A stretch of 64,000 nucleotides of DNA from Wolbachia endosymbiont (group B) of Germaria angustata (GTDB lineage: Bacteria > Pseudomonadota > Alphaproteobacteria > Rickettsiales > Anaplasmataceae). Each line of letters begins with the position of its first letter. Position 1 is the stretch's first letter. The stretch is taken from the NCBI RefSeq assembly GCF_964026725.1, contig NZ_OZ034691.1:930001-994000 (forward strand), written 5' to 3'. Below, piece after piece: positions 9,206-18,865 of this stretch. Under the pieces are notes generated by a model, which saw only the letters and a program-made list of their open reading frames with translations, did not search any database and was not told where the DNA came from. Position numbers and translations under genes: made by a program.

Positions 9206-10204
9206 TTATACTCTTGCTCCTACACCTATATTTAAAGGTGTAACTTTAGGATCGGTGGTGTGCTGTTGTGGTTTTTCTTGAATTAAATCTTCAAAATACA
9301 TTTTAACAATAGGAAGAATGAGCGGCATAAGCACTAATTTATAGTCATACCATGAAAACTTTTCCTTGTAGCTAAATTCTGCATCTTCTTCGTATAAACG
9401 CTGGATGCAGTGCTCACTATATAATTCAGAAGCTTTCGTAAAAGTTCTAAGTAAAGCAATCAATAATAAATCCAATGCCAAATTAACTATCAGCATTGTT
9501 CCATATTGAACAGGCCAGCCATTTTGTGCAATTTCCGATGCTAAACTGCACACAGCAAACGCTACTGCAATACATATCACATAATTATCAGCAGCAATAA
9601 GTAAATTAAACCTTCGGTTGAATCTATCCATATTTCCTTCTTGTGAGCCTCTTTGTTTACTTGCTGCATAGATAATACTACAAAAGGATATAATAAATAA
9701 CCATGGCCAAACTCCGATGCTGAATGCATAAAATTTATAAGCAATATTTTGCACTTTGCCACTGTTAGCAAGTTGTGATAAGCAATATTTGACTTGAGGC
9801 GACGGACCAAGTACCACATTTGCTAATATAAAAAATAAACATGCTCTATTCACAGCTTTCTCTCTACGCAATAGAATCTCATTGATTCTCCTTTGTTTTT
9901 CCTGCACTTCTCGCTGTAATGTTATAGATATGCCAGCTGCTTTTAAGTCGTTAAGATATTGCTCTAGCCTATCTTTATCTGCACTAAGTTTTTTAAACTC
10001 TTCTTCAGCTATTTTTTTCTCTTTCTCTCCTACTACTTTATCAGGGTGACATTTTAATGAAGCTCTTCTAAAGCGCCGCTCAACTAACTTAAGTACATCA
10101 TCAAACTCCTGACTTATTACTTCTTCCGCTTTTATTCCCAGCCTTGAAAATAAATTCCGTAAATCTTGATTACTGTAATATTGATTTCTGGTTAAACTTG
10201 CCAC
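9206..10204 (-). CDS. J-domain protein with multiple membrane segments
   Basis: The first 90 residues form a J domain with the Hsp70-activating HPD at residues 53-55 (KCHPDKV), so it should recruit DnaK. The helix between the first helix and HPD is longer than in DnaJ. A coiled coil follows (about 90-120), then four hydrophobic segments (about 120-142, 152-176, 198-222 and 230-252) and a soluble charged tail. No Gly/Phe region or zinc centre is present, so this is a class C J protein. The DnaK recruited at the inner membrane has an unknown client. It lies 56 bases downstream of clpA on the same strand. Confidence 0.75.
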   Translation of the reverse strand: MASLTRNQYYSNQDLRNLFSRLGIKAEEVISQEFDDVLKLVERRFRRASLKCHPDKVVGEKEKKIAEEEFKKLSADKDRLEQYLNDLKAAGISITLQREVQEKQRRINEILLRREKAVNRACLFFILANVVLGPSPQVKYCLSQLANSGKVQNIAYKFYAFSIGVWPWLFIISFCSIIYAASKQRGSQEGNMDRFNRRFNLLIAADNYVICIAVAFAVCSLASEIAQNGWPVQYGTMLIVNLALDLLLIALLRTFTKASELYSEHCIQRLYEEDAEFSYKEKFSWYDYKLVLMPLILPIVKMYFEDLIQEKPQQHTTDPKVTPLNIGVGARV

Positions 10205-10260
10205 TATAGCCTAATTAAAAAATAGTGACTATACTACAAATTTAATACTCAAGCAAGAAT

Positions 10261-12540
10261 TTAAACTATATCAAAAGCAATTCCGTGTTTACCAATATAA
10301 ATCCTTAATTTCTTTCCTTTAATTAATCGACGATTCAGTATTTCTTCAGCCAAATGACTTTTTATCTCTTTTTCAATCAGCCTCTCTATTGGGCGTGCTC
10401 CCATTTCTTTGCTATAACCTGTTTGCGCAAGATAAGACTTTACTTCTTCTTCCACTGAGCAGCTTATACCCTTTTGCACAAGTTGTTTTTTTAATTCCTG
10501 AATAAATTTATCCACAATGTGCAAAATGACATCCGCATCCAAATCAGAAAAGGAAATGACTGCATCAAGACGATTACGAAATTCAGGGCTAAAAACCCGT
10601 TCCATTGCTTTTTCGCTGTCACTGATGTTGAAGTTTTTATACCCAAAGCCAATAGAACTTTTGTTACGTTCAAATGCCCCTGCATTGGTTGTCATAATTA
10701 AGATCGTATTGGAAAAATTAACCTTACGTCCGTAAGTGTCTGTAACACACCCATAATCCATGATTTGTAGTAATATATTATAAATATCACTATGAGCTTT
10801 CTCAATTTCATCAAGAAGTACTACGCTATATTGATTATTAGATACAGATTCTGTAAGCAATCCACCTTGGTCGTAACCCACATATCCAGGAGGGGAACCA
10901 ATCATTCTAGATATTGTGTGAGGTTCCATATACTCAGACATATCAAACCGAATAAGGTTCATACCCATATTTTGTGCTAGCTGCTTCGCAAGCTCAGTCT
11001 TACCTACACCAGTTGGCCCTGCAAAAAGATACTTTGCCAAGGGTTTATTGTAACTTCTCAGACCAGATTTAGCAATTTTAATAGAATTAACGAGAAACTC
11101 TATCGCTTGCTCTTGACCAAAAATGGCCCTATTGAGATTTTCTTTCAAAGATTTTACTCTTTGCATATCATCAAACCCGCAAGGTACGTTTGTAATCCTA
11201 GCGATAGTACTCTTAATGTCTCTACTGTTTATAACTTTTCGCCTGTTTTTTTGTAACTTACAATATGCCCCTGCTTCATCTATAACATCAACTGCTTTAT
11301 CAGGTAATATTCGCCCAGTGATATACTTGTGTGAAAGTTCAGCTGCAGATTTAATGGCATGTTTCGTGTAATACACTCCATGATACCTTTCATAGTAATG
11401 CTTTATACCATCTAGTATCTTTACTGTATCATTAATAGAAGACTCTTTTACATTAATTTTTTGAAACCTCCTTGCTAATGCTTTATCCTTTTCAAAGCTA
11501 TTGCTATATTCTCTATATGTAGTTGCACCTATACAACGCAACGCACCTCTTGCAAGTGCAGGTTTGAGCAGATTACCAGCATCAAGAAAGCTGCCACTTG
11601 TTGAACCTGCTCCAATAATAGTGTGTATTTCATCAATGAAAAGAATAGCGCCAGGTTTTGCCTCAATTACTTTTATTATAGATTTTATTCTCTCTTCGAA
11701 GTCACCTCTATAGCGTGTTCCTGCAAGAAGTGAGCCTAAATCCAAAGCATAAATTATGCTCGATCTCAGTACACTCGGAACACTACCTTCAATAATTTTC
11801 AATACCAAGCCTTCAACTATTGTTGTTTTACCAACACCTGGTTCTCCGACATATAAAGGGTTATTTTTTCTGCGTCTTAGCAAGATTTCTATAGTGCGAT
11901 TTAATTCATAATCACGACCAATGACATAATCTATTTTTTTGCTTCTTGCATAATCATTTAAATTTCTACAATAATTTTGCAGAACTGCTTCATCTTTTAA
12001 TAATTCACCTTTATTTGCTACAGTAGAGATATCGTTATTCTTATCAAGTTTTATCTTGCGATTAGTTACATATTCTTCTATATCACCTGAATATTTTATA
12101 TTGGATATGTTATAAATCAAATTAGAATCCTTTGCATTCTGTTTGCGTAATAGCTCTTCAATGTATAAATCTTGCTCAGACAGAATCTCTAATAGAATAC
12201 TTGCTCCATTTATTTCTTTTCTTCCCAGACGATGAGCTCGTATCATGGCTTTATGTACTATGCGTTGAAATAGCACATCAGGCTCAACTTTGTTGACAGT
12301 TAATTCGGAGTTGTCTTGTAAAAAACCTTTTGTATTATTACCATTATCATTCCTTAATATAATATTATCTATATTTATGATTTCACCAGCTCTGATGTTA
12401 TATCTTGATAAAACATAATTTACATCCACATCTTTGGTTAATGCTAGCAACAAATGTTCCACTTTTGCATATTTAAGCTTACAATCAGAAGCAATCTGTA
12501 ACGCTCTATTTAAACTTGCCTCCAAATTTTTAGAAATCAT
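10261..12540 (-). CDS. clpA: ATP-dependent Clp protease ATP-binding subunit ClpA
   Basis: Hexameric unfoldase that feeds substrates to ClpP. The 759-residue length and the layout fit ClpA: an N-domain (1-145) with the two Clp repeats, first AAA module with Walker A GEPGVGKT and Walker B LFIDEIHT, no long ClpB-type coiled coil, and second AAA module with Walker [10 protein letters not shown] and Walker [14 protein letters not shown]. Arg-finger region [14 protein letters not shown] is near the C-terminus. The upstream gap 12541-12837 should carry its promoter. Confidence 0.96.
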   Translation of the reverse strand: MISKNLEASLNRALQIASDCKLKYAKVEHLLLALTKDVDVNYVLSRYNIRAGEIINIDNIILRNDNGNNTKGFLQDNSELTVNKVEPDVLFQRIVHKAMIRAHRLGRKEINGASILLEILSEQDLYIEELLRKQNAKDSNLIYNISNIKYSGDIEEYVTNRKIKLDKNNDISTVANKGELLKDEAVLQNYCRNLNDYARSKKIDYVIGRDYELNRTIEILLRRRKNNPLYVGEPGVGKTTIVEGLVLKIIEGSVPSVLRSSIIYALDLGSLLAGTRYRGDFEERIKSIIKVIEAKPGAILFIDEIHTIIGAGSTSGSFLDAGNLLKPALARGALRCIGATTYREYSNSFEKDKALARRFQKINVKESSINDTVKILDGIKHYYERYHGVYYTKHAIKSAAELSHKYITGRILPDKAVDVIDEAGAYCKLQKNRRKVINSRDIKSTIARITNVPCGFDDMQRVKSLKENLNRAIFGQEQAIEFLVNSIKIAKSGLRSYNKPLAKYLFAGPTGVGKTELAKQLAQNMGMNLIRFDMSEYMEPHTISRMIGSPPGYVGYDQGGLLTESVSNNQYSVVLLDEIEKAHSDIYNILLQIMDYGCVTDTYGRKVNFSNTILIMTTNAGAFERNKSSIGFGYKNFNISDSEKAMERVFSPEFRNRLDAVISFSDLDADVILHIVDKFIQELKKQLVQKGISCSVEEEVKSYLAQTGYSKEMGARPIERLIEKEIKSHLAEEILNRRLIKGKKLRIYIGKHGIAFDIV

Positions 12541-12837
12541 CTATTATCTTTAAAAGTGTAAATTTATATATAATTAGTAGCACACAATTATTAAAAAAAC
12601 TGAAATCTAGCAGCTCGTTGTAGCCAAATTGAATGAAGCTACAGATTATAGTCCACACAGCCTAACATTATACCGTTGTGATAATCTCAAAACGTTATAA
12701 GCAGCAGAATTAAGATTATCAAATTGTAGGTAAATCTAATTTGGGCTAGCTATATATTCTTTCTACCATCCTCCAATCACTTCACTTTGCAGCAAGCTTA
12801 CTGGAGCTTTTAAAGAATAGAAGAATAGTTAAGTACA
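12541..12837. other. Intergenic gap upstream of clpA
   Basis: About 300 bases between the RNA helicase stop and the clpA start, both minus-strand. I looked for conserved cores of SRP RNA, RNase P RNA and tmRNA on both strands and saw none. An AT-rich block just before the clpA start resembles a -10 region, without a convincing -35. Confidence 0.5.
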
Positions 12838-14064
12838 TTAATACGCTTTTTCTAGTACTCTGCTTTTCTTCTTAAATACATTGATCTTTTTTCTACCGTA
12901 TTTAGCCTTTAACGTACTTGGCCTTTTAAAGATCTTTTTGCTGTTACGTTTTTGAGATTGCATACTACAATCAAAATTTGGCTCTCCTTCTTTATCTGCT
13001 AGTGCAGGCAGTCTTCTCTTATCTTGAGGTGTAACAAAAGATAATGCAAATCCTTCAGCTCCCGCACGTGCAGTTCTACCTATACGATGAACATAATCAG
13101 CTTGCGATTGTGGTACATCATAATTGATAACATGTTGAATGCACGGAATATCAAGGCCGCGAGAAGCAACATCTGTTGCAACCATGATTTGATTGCGGCC
13201 ACGACGAAAAGAATTAATGACTCTTTCACGCTTGTGCTGCCTTAAATCACCATGAATTGCCAAAGCGCTATAGTCATCTTTGTGCAATTTGTCAGCTAGC
13301 TGATCCGCTCCTCGCTTTGTTTTGACAAAAATAATGATCGATCCTTTGCGCTGACATAATTGTGTAATAAGTTTTCCATATTTTTCTGATTCTGATGCAT
13401 AAACAATTTCTTGCTTAATTTTTGCAGAAATTGTAGCCTGACAATCAACAGAAACACGCTCTGGCTGATTAAGGTACTTCTCAGTAAGTTTAACTATATC
13501 ACTAGGAAGAGTTGCAGAAAACATAAGAGTCTGACGTATTTTTGGCAGATATTTCATGATCCCTTCAATTTGAATTCCAAAGCCCATATCAAACATACGA
13601 TCCGTTTCATCAAGTACAAGAGTGCTGACATTGCGAGTAATCAAAGCTTTACGCTCAATATGATCTATAATACGACCAGGAGTACCTATTATGATTTGTG
13701 GTTTTTTCTGAAGCTGATTTAGCTGCCTAAAAATAGGCTCACCTCCAATCAACAAAGCGACTCTTAGTACAGAATTTTGAGATAAGAGTTTTCTTATCTC
13801 ATTTGTTACCTGATGAGCAAGCTCTCTGGTTGGCACGATGACTAAAGCTGAACCAATGCTTGGCTCATTCAGCAATTTAGCAACCAGTGGAATAGCAAAT
13901 GCCAAAGTCTTTCCAGTTCCCGTTTGAGCAGATCCAAGAATATCTTTGCCCTGGAGAGCTAGAGGAATCGCTTGCATTTGAATCGGGGTTGGAACACAAA
14001 GATTATTTTTACTTAGAGCTTGCCTAAGCAAAGTTGGAAGCCCCATTTCATGAAAATTACTCAC
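12838..14064 (-). CDS. DEAD-box type ATP-dependent RNA helicase (RhlE-like)
   Basis: RNA unwinding in ribosome assembly or mRNA turnover. The 408-residue protein has the Q-motif region (CVPTPIQMQAIPLAL), motif I AQTGTGKT, Ia PTRELAHQV, motif II, motif III SAT, and the C-terminal domain with DVASRGLDIP and HRIGRTARAG, ending in a Lys/Arg-rich tail. Motif II reads DETD instead of DEAD; the same substitution occurs in some working helicases, so activity is likely. The cold-shock gene lies just upstream, with a 34-base gap, and may be co-transcribed; both are cold-response type functions. Confidence 0.93.
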   Translation of the reverse strand: MSNFHEMGLPTLLRQALSKNNLCVPTPIQMQAIPLALQGKDILGSAQTGTGKTLAFAIPLVAKLLNEPSIGSALVIVPTRELAHQVTNEIRKLLSQNSVLRVALLIGGEPIFRQLNQLQKKPQIIIGTPGRIIDHIERKALITRNVSTLVLDETDRMFDMGFGIQIEGIMKYLPKIRQTLMFSATLPSDIVKLTEKYLNQPERVSVDCQATISAKIKQEIVYASESEKYGKLITQLCQRKGSIIIFVKTKRGADQLADKLHKDDYSALAIHGDLRQHKRERVINSFRRGRNQIMVATDVASRGLDIPCIQHVINYDVPQSQADYVHRIGRTARAGAEGFALSFVTPQDKRRLPALADKEGEPNFDCSMQSQKRNSKKIFKRPSTLKAKYGRKKINVFKKKSRVLEKAY

Positions 14065-14098
14065 AATACATTACCCTATTAAAAAGCTTCACGATAGA

Positions 14099-14350
14099 CT
14101 AATCTTCTAATCTTAAATTTATTGCAGACTTTTTATCTTCCCCGTTCCTACCACGCTCCTCTTTAAGCTCATAACTTACTCTTTCCCCTTTCATTCCTTT
14201 CTTTTTATCCTCTCCTCGAAGTGCATCAGGTCTTATTCCTGAACGTTCTAATGTACTAACATGTACAAAAACGTCCTCACCTTTACCTTCTGGCTTGATG
14301 AAACCATAGCCTTTTTCAACATTAAACCATTTTATATTACCAAATTCCAT
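14099..14350 (-). CDS. Cold-shock domain protein (CspA family)
   Basis: An 83-residue single-stranded nucleic acid chaperone. RNP1 KGYGFIKP and RNP2 DVFVHVSTLE are both clear, on the five-stranded barrel layout IKWFNVEKGYGFI. The C-terminal third is more charged than in E. coli CspA (Lys/Glu-rich, EERGRNGEDKK). It precedes the helicase gene by 34 bases on the same strand. The 174-base gap upstream is the expected place for its promoter. Confidence 0.95.
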   Translation of the reverse strand: MEFGNIKWFNVEKGYGFIKPEGKGEDVFVHVSTLERSGIRPDALRGEDKKKGMKGERVSYELKEERGRNGEDKKSAINLRLED

Positions 14351-14524
14351 ATGGATAACTCCTAAACTACTAACTAATATTATTAATGTGATGAAAAACT
14401 TTGAAATTACGATTTAGAATGCTTTAAGCTTAGTTACTGCAACTAAACTCCTATACTCCATAGTCTATTCTTAACATTACATAGTAATAGTACACAATTA
14501 TTGTACTTAATGCAACTAAAATTT

Positions 14525-15859
14525 TTAATCACTAAGTGAACCTGCTACTGTCATTTCACTAACTTTAATCGTTGGTGAATTAAATTGCCCACAGAAAGTT
14601 AGATCATTTGCAACAACCAAATTGCTAAACATATCTTTCAAATTGCCAGCAACAGTAATTTCGTGTATTGGGTCAGTTATTTTACCATTTTCTATAAAAA
14701 ATCCGCATGCACCTTGACTATAGTCGCCATTGATTAAATTAATACCAAAACCAAATAAATCAGTTACATATATTCCTTCTTTTACTTCCTCAATTAATTC
14801 CTTAAATGACCTATTACCATTTTTGAAATAGAAGTTACTAGCTGAAGGAATAATTGCAGCATTACTTGTACGAGTTGCATTTGCGGTCGTTTCCAAGTTT
14901 AATTTCTTAGCCGAATATAGATCTAAAATCCAGTTTTGTAGTACTCCATTTTTTACAAATTCATTTCTCCTACTCATCATTCCTTCCCCATCAAATGGTC
15001 TTGATACTATACCTCTTGGTAACAATGGATCATCGATAATGCTAATCTCAGTATTAAAAATTTGAGTATTTAAACTATTTCTCAAAAAAGAGCTATTATT
15101 TACAATATTGCTACCATTTATGGCAGAAGCAAAGCTCTTTACTAGCTCTTTTGCTGCTCTTTTTTCAAAAACAACCGGAAATTTGCCTGTCCTGATTGTA
15201 CATGAATCCAATTGATCTATTGCTCTTTTTGCTGCTTCTTTCCCTATTGACTCCGGTGTTTTTAAATCACTGAAGTTGCATGCTACATCGTAATCGTAGC
15301 CTATTTTCATTTCACTCTTTTCTCCAGCAACAACAGAAACCTGATTAACAAAAGTTGACTTACTAAATGAACCAACAAAACCAGAAACGGTTGATAATAC
15401 TGTATTTACTGAAGTATGTGAAGATGAAGCTCCTTCGGAATTAATAATATTTTTATGTGCAAGAGCTGAATTTTCTGCAGCTTCAGTAATTTCTTTTAAT
15501 TTATCAATTGTTACAACATTATTATCTGAGATATTTAAATCTGCAGAAGAGATATAATTACTGCCATCTACAGCAAAACTAATATAAGGATCTTCCTGGG
15601 CATTCTTTGCCATTTCCACCACTTGGCTCACTGCACTACTAAGATTATTCAAATCGTTTGTGGAAATATACGCAGCTTTGTTCTTACCTGCTATAGCTCT
15701 AATTCCGACAGTACAGTTTTTAGATTGTGATATTTGTTCAATTTTTGACAGACGCTGAGAAACCGAGGTCTTATTAGTTTCATATATTGTAACTTCTGCG
15801 TCTTGATTCTGCTTTTTTATTAGTTTAGTGATATCTGCTGCAATATTTAATATATTCAT
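14525..15859 (-). CDS. pmbA: Metalloprotease-related protein PmbA/TldE
   Basis: TldD/PmbA family, 444 residues. TldD and PmbA form a heterodimeric protease in which TldD carries the metal site and PmbA is the partner. There is no HExxxH motif here, which fits PmbA. Family features are VGIRAIAGKNKAAYIST in the N-terminal domain, VVFEKRAAKELVKSF in the middle, DGEGMMSRRNEFVKNG and the terminal GNLKDMFSNLVVANDL followed by SPTIKVSEMTVAG. It lies 18 bases downstream of atpG on the same strand. Confidence 0.92.
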   Translation of the reverse strand: MNILNIAADITKLIKKQNQDAEVTIYETNKTSVSQRLSKIEQISQSKNCTVGIRAIAGKNKAAYISTNDLNNLSSAVSQVVEMAKNAQEDPYISFAVDGSNYISSADLNISDNNVVTIDKLKEITEAAENSALAHKNIINSEGASSSHTSVNTVLSTVSGFVGSFSKSTFVNQVSVVAGEKSEMKIGYDYDVACNFSDLKTPESIGKEAAKRAIDQLDSCTIRTGKFPVVFEKRAAKELVKSFASAINGSNIVNNSSFLRNSLNTQIFNTEISIIDDPLLPRGIVSRPFDGEGMMSRRNEFVKNGVLQNWILDLYSAKKLNLETTANATRTSNAAIIPSASNFYFKNGNRSFKELIEEVKEGIYVTDLFGFGINLINGDYSQGACGFFIENGKITDPIHEITVAGNLKDMFSNLVVANDLTFCGQFNSPTIKVSEMTVAGSLSD

Positions 15860-15877
15860 TTTTCATTCCTTGAGTTT

Positions 15878-16750
15878 CTATAAAGATTCTGCACCACCTA
15901 TAACTTCAATCAAATCAGTTGTAATTGCTGCTTGACGAGAACGATTATAAAGTAATGCTAGTTTATTTAGCATTTCTTTTGTATTTCTGTTTGCTGATTC
16001 CATAGCAACCATCCTAGCACTATTTTCACTTGCTGCACTTTCAAGTAAAGCAGAATAAAGAGCAGCTGTAACATAATCTTGAGTCAAAGATTTTAAAATA
16101 AACTCAATATTTTGTGGTTCATACTCATAGCTGTAATCTGTTAGAGGACTAACTACAGAATTATCAATTAATAATGAGTCTTTACTCCATGGTTTTATTG
16201 TTTCTAATATTGGCTTTTGCATGAAGGTATTATAGAATTTACTGTAAAAAACCTTAACTTTATTGTATTTACTTAGATCTATATCACTAACCAAGGCTTC
16301 CACACGCTTTAGTGTGATTCCCTTACTATTTTCAACCTTCAAGATATTTTTAGAATTAAATCTATTTTTGCCTGTCTCAAAAGCTTTCTTACCAAAAAAA
16401 ACAATGTCTACTTTCTTATCATTTGCAATTAATTTGTTTATATGCTCCTGACTGAATTTAACAACAGAGGAGTTAAAGCTGCCACATAAACCACGATCAG
16501 ATGCAATAATAAATACTAGGAAAGAATCTTCATTATTGATATTTAGAATTCTTGCTAGTAACTCTTGATCCGCTGATAGCGCTAGTGAAGAAATAATGCT
16601 ATGCAGCTTAGATATATGCAATTTTGAATTTGATAATTTCTTTTGGCTTTGTAATAACTTTGCTGCAGAAACCATTTGCATTATTTTCGTGATTTTCTGC
16701 ACAGACTTAATATTTTTAATTCTTAAGGATAATTCCTTTAAGCTCTTCAT
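15878..16750 (-). CDS. atpG: ATP synthase F1 gamma subunit
   Basis: Central rotor stalk of the F1 ATPase. The 290-residue protein has the N-terminal helix [20 protein letters not shown], the Rossmann-like middle ([15 protein letters not shown]), and the C-terminal helix with [22 protein letters not shown], the most conserved segment of the family. In most bacteria gamma lies between alpha and beta in one atp operon; here it sits alone next to pmbA, in line with the scattered ATP synthase genes of Rickettsiales. Confidence 0.97.
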   Translation of the reverse strand: MKSLKELSLRIKNIKSVQKITKIMQMVSAAKLLQSQKKLSNSKLHISKLHSIISSLALSADQELLARILNINNEDSFLVFIIASDRGLCGSFNSSVVKFSQEHINKLIANDKKVDIVFFGKKAFETGKNRFNSKNILKVENSKGITLKRVEALVSDIDLSKYNKVKVFYSKFYNTFMQKPILETIKPWSKDSLLIDNSVVSPLTDYSYEYEPQNIEFILKSLTQDYVTAALYSALLESAASENSARMVAMESANRNTKEMLNKLALLYNRSRQAAITTDLIEVIGGAESL

Positions 16751-16916
16751 TTTGTATATAATTCTAATTTATTAAAATATATAACTGGTAATGTCTAAAA
16801 ACAAGTTTTTTTGACATTGGAGTCAAACCTAACTAAGAAACTCACAGATTTACTGTTTTGAGATAAAGATTATATTAAAGCAATCTCGATGTAAAAGTAT
16901 CACACCTTATGGAGTC

Positions 16917-18137
16917 TTATAATATAAGGTAAATACAATTAAGACTATTGCAACTTGAGCACTTATAATCCCATTGCTTTAGCTCTTTATTACAATCAAC
17001 ACATTTCCAACCTGGATCAGGCACAGCTTCTGAGTCCATCTTATTTAGCCAGTAAATTGCTTGATCATACTCTTGTAGCATAATCTTGAGCTGTACCATA
17101 ACAAGGTAGATTGATATGTAATTAGCTTTTTTCATAGCAATATCTAAATGCTGACTTGCAAGATCATATTTCCCTAAGCTAATTGAAGACAAAGCAAGCA
17201 AGCAATAACTAAAATAATAATCAGGGCGTAAGTTATATAGTCTTTCAGCGCCTTTATTATTTAACTTGATATACATTCTAGCTGATTGAAGAGTAGGATT
17301 TACTCTATACTCTTCCTCTAATACTGTGGAAGCTTTTCTGATTTTTTCAAGCTTGATATATAATTCTGCCTTTAAATAATTGATGGGCTGAAAAGTTGCA
17401 TAATAACTTTGTGCTTTAGCTAAATAATCTATAGCTTTGTAAAAACTTCCTTTACTTTCGTATTGCTTTGCTAAAGCGCAATAAAAAACCGCTAACATCT
17501 TTTTACGATCAAAGGGAAGAAAAATATTGAATTTGATAGCTTCCTTTAACTTTGAAATTGCATTTATCCAATCTTCTTGCAATATACAATGCTCTATTTG
17601 AAAGGGAATAGACAAAATTTTATCATTAATTGAACTAGAGCAATATTCTATAAATTTTTGAAAGACTAACCTTTCTTGCTTTAGGTGAATAATCAGTTTA
17701 TTGATCAGAAGTAGAGCTAAGTTGCGATTTTTACTTGCAATACTCGTTAAATTATGGCTGAAAAAGCTGTAATTTCCCGTTTTACCTGAATTAAAGAGCT
17801 TTACTAAAGATAATTTATCACTTTCTTCATTTAGATTTTTAATTAGCTTATTGGTGCTCTCTATATTACCTAAGTCTAAGCTAAAGAAAGCTTCAAAGAG
17901 AAGCAATTCTTCCCTACTTCTTCTTCTATTTTTTATGTTAGCAAATGTTGATGAAATAGAAGAACAAAAACGTGCAACTGCAATCAATAAAAATAATAAG
18001 ACTACGCAAGCAAGAATAACGAAATATAGATCAATACTTATAGTGTAATTGCCTAATTCCAATTTTATTACTTCACCACTTACCTTGATCCATATGCCAA
18101 ATAAAAACGAAAAAGCAAAAATTATAAAATAAATCAT
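16917..18137 (-). CDS. HemY-like TPR membrane protein
   Basis: A 406-residue protein with two N-terminal membrane segments (about residues 1-20 and 36-60) followed by a helical TPR-like repeat domain, the layout of the HemY protein encoded beside heme genes in proteobacteria; its biochemical role is unsettled. The C-terminus carries a possible zinc ribbon, CVDC...CSSC (about residues 382-400), as in other alphaproteobacterial members. It overlaps the upstream mitofilin-like gene by 4 bases (ATGA), and no heme biosynthesis gene is beside it here. Sequence similarity is moderate, so the family call rests on architecture and context. Confidence 0.72.
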   Translation of the reverse strand: MIYFIIFAFSFLFGIWIKVSGEVIKLELGNYTISIDLYFVILACVVLLFLLIAVARFCSSISSTFANIKNRRRSREELLLFEAFFSLDLGNIESTNKLIKNLNEESDKLSLVKLFNSGKTGNYSFFSHNLTSIASKNRNLALLLINKLIIHLKQERLVFQKFIEYCSSSINDKILSIPFQIEHCILQEDWINAISKLKEAIKFNIFLPFDRKKMLAVFYCALAKQYESKGSFYKAIDYLAKAQSYYATFQPINYLKAELYIKLEKIRKASTVLEEEYRVNPTLQSARMYIKLNNKGAERLYNLRPDYYFSYCLLALSSISLGKYDLASQHLDIAMKKANYISIYLVMVQLKIMLQEYDQAIYWLNKMDSEAVPDPGWKCVDCNKELKQWDYKCSSCNSLNCIYLIL

Positions 18138-18865
18138 GAGATGTATTGTAATAAGTGACGATATATTATTGAAGTATTCTTGAAAGCTACAATAAAATCA
18201 TTCAATTTATTAAGCCATGGTTTGAATTCTGGGTATGTTAAGTCACTTATTGCGGTGGCTATGCTCTGCCAATCATTATCGCTTATTAATTCTTCAATTT
18301 CTGCAAGCTTTAACCTGAGTGGATCACTACGATCATCTATCTTTATCCAATTTGAAATGATTTTTTTAAACAAGTTACTTTTATTGTAGTTAATAACAGT
18401 CATGTTCTTCTCAAAAGACAATTTCAACCCGCGTAAAGTATCTACCTCTTTCAAATTTTCCAATTCATTTACTGCATTTTCTATTTCTGGATCGTCAAGC
18501 TCTGATATCAAAGGCTTTATTGAATTTATATGATTATCAAACTTGGCTTCTTGCAATAACGAATTCTTCATCTTAATCACAAGTAGCAGCAACTTTGCGA
18601 GGTTCTTATGCCTTGAACTACCGTCACCTTGCTCACATTGAGTGTGCAGATTTCTCTTTAAATCAAATATCTTTTTCTCTACCTTAATTTGATTAACTTC
18701 AAGCAACATTTTAAGTTCATCTATCTTTTCCGTTACAATACTTATACTATTTTCACTCTCTTGCTGATTTATTTTAAAAAATATTATGTTATTTATTGTA
18801 ATATAGCTAACAAACAACAATATAATTAAGAACCAACCTATGCATTTTTTCCAAGTATCATTCAT
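18134..18865 (-). CDS. Mic60/mitofilin-like inner membrane protein
   Basis: A 243-residue protein with one N-terminal membrane helix (about 10-31), a coiled coil (about 40-72) and a C-terminal helical region whose pattern matches the mitofilin domain: SDPLRLKLAEIEELISDNDW followed by AISDLTYPEFKPWLNKL. Alphaproteobacterial Mic60 genes stand next to hemY, as here, which supports the call. It is clearly shorter than typical alphaproteobacterial Mic60 (often over 350 residues), mostly in the coiled coil. Mic60 shapes intracytoplasmic membranes and crista junctions (family knowledge); a membrane-bending role in Wolbachia is inference. It overlaps lolC/E by 8 bases and hemY by 4. Confidence 0.62.
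   Translation of the reverse strand: MNDTWKKCIGWFLIILLFVSYITINNIIFFKINQQESENSISIVTEKIDELKMLLEVNQIKVEKKIFDLKRNLHTQCEQGDGSSRHKNLAKLLLLVIKMKNSLLQEAKFDNHINSIKPLISELDDPEIENAVNELENLKEVDTLRGLKLSFEKNMTVINYNKSNLFKKIISNWIKIDDRSDPLRLKLAEIEELISDNDWQSIATAISDLTYPEFKPWLNKLNDFIVAFKNTSIIYRHLLQYIS

Noticed and set aside
12541-12837. Possible small RNA gene upstream of clpA
   Set aside because: No conserved core of SRP RNA, RNase P RNA, tmRNA or 6S-type pairing of the ends could be found.
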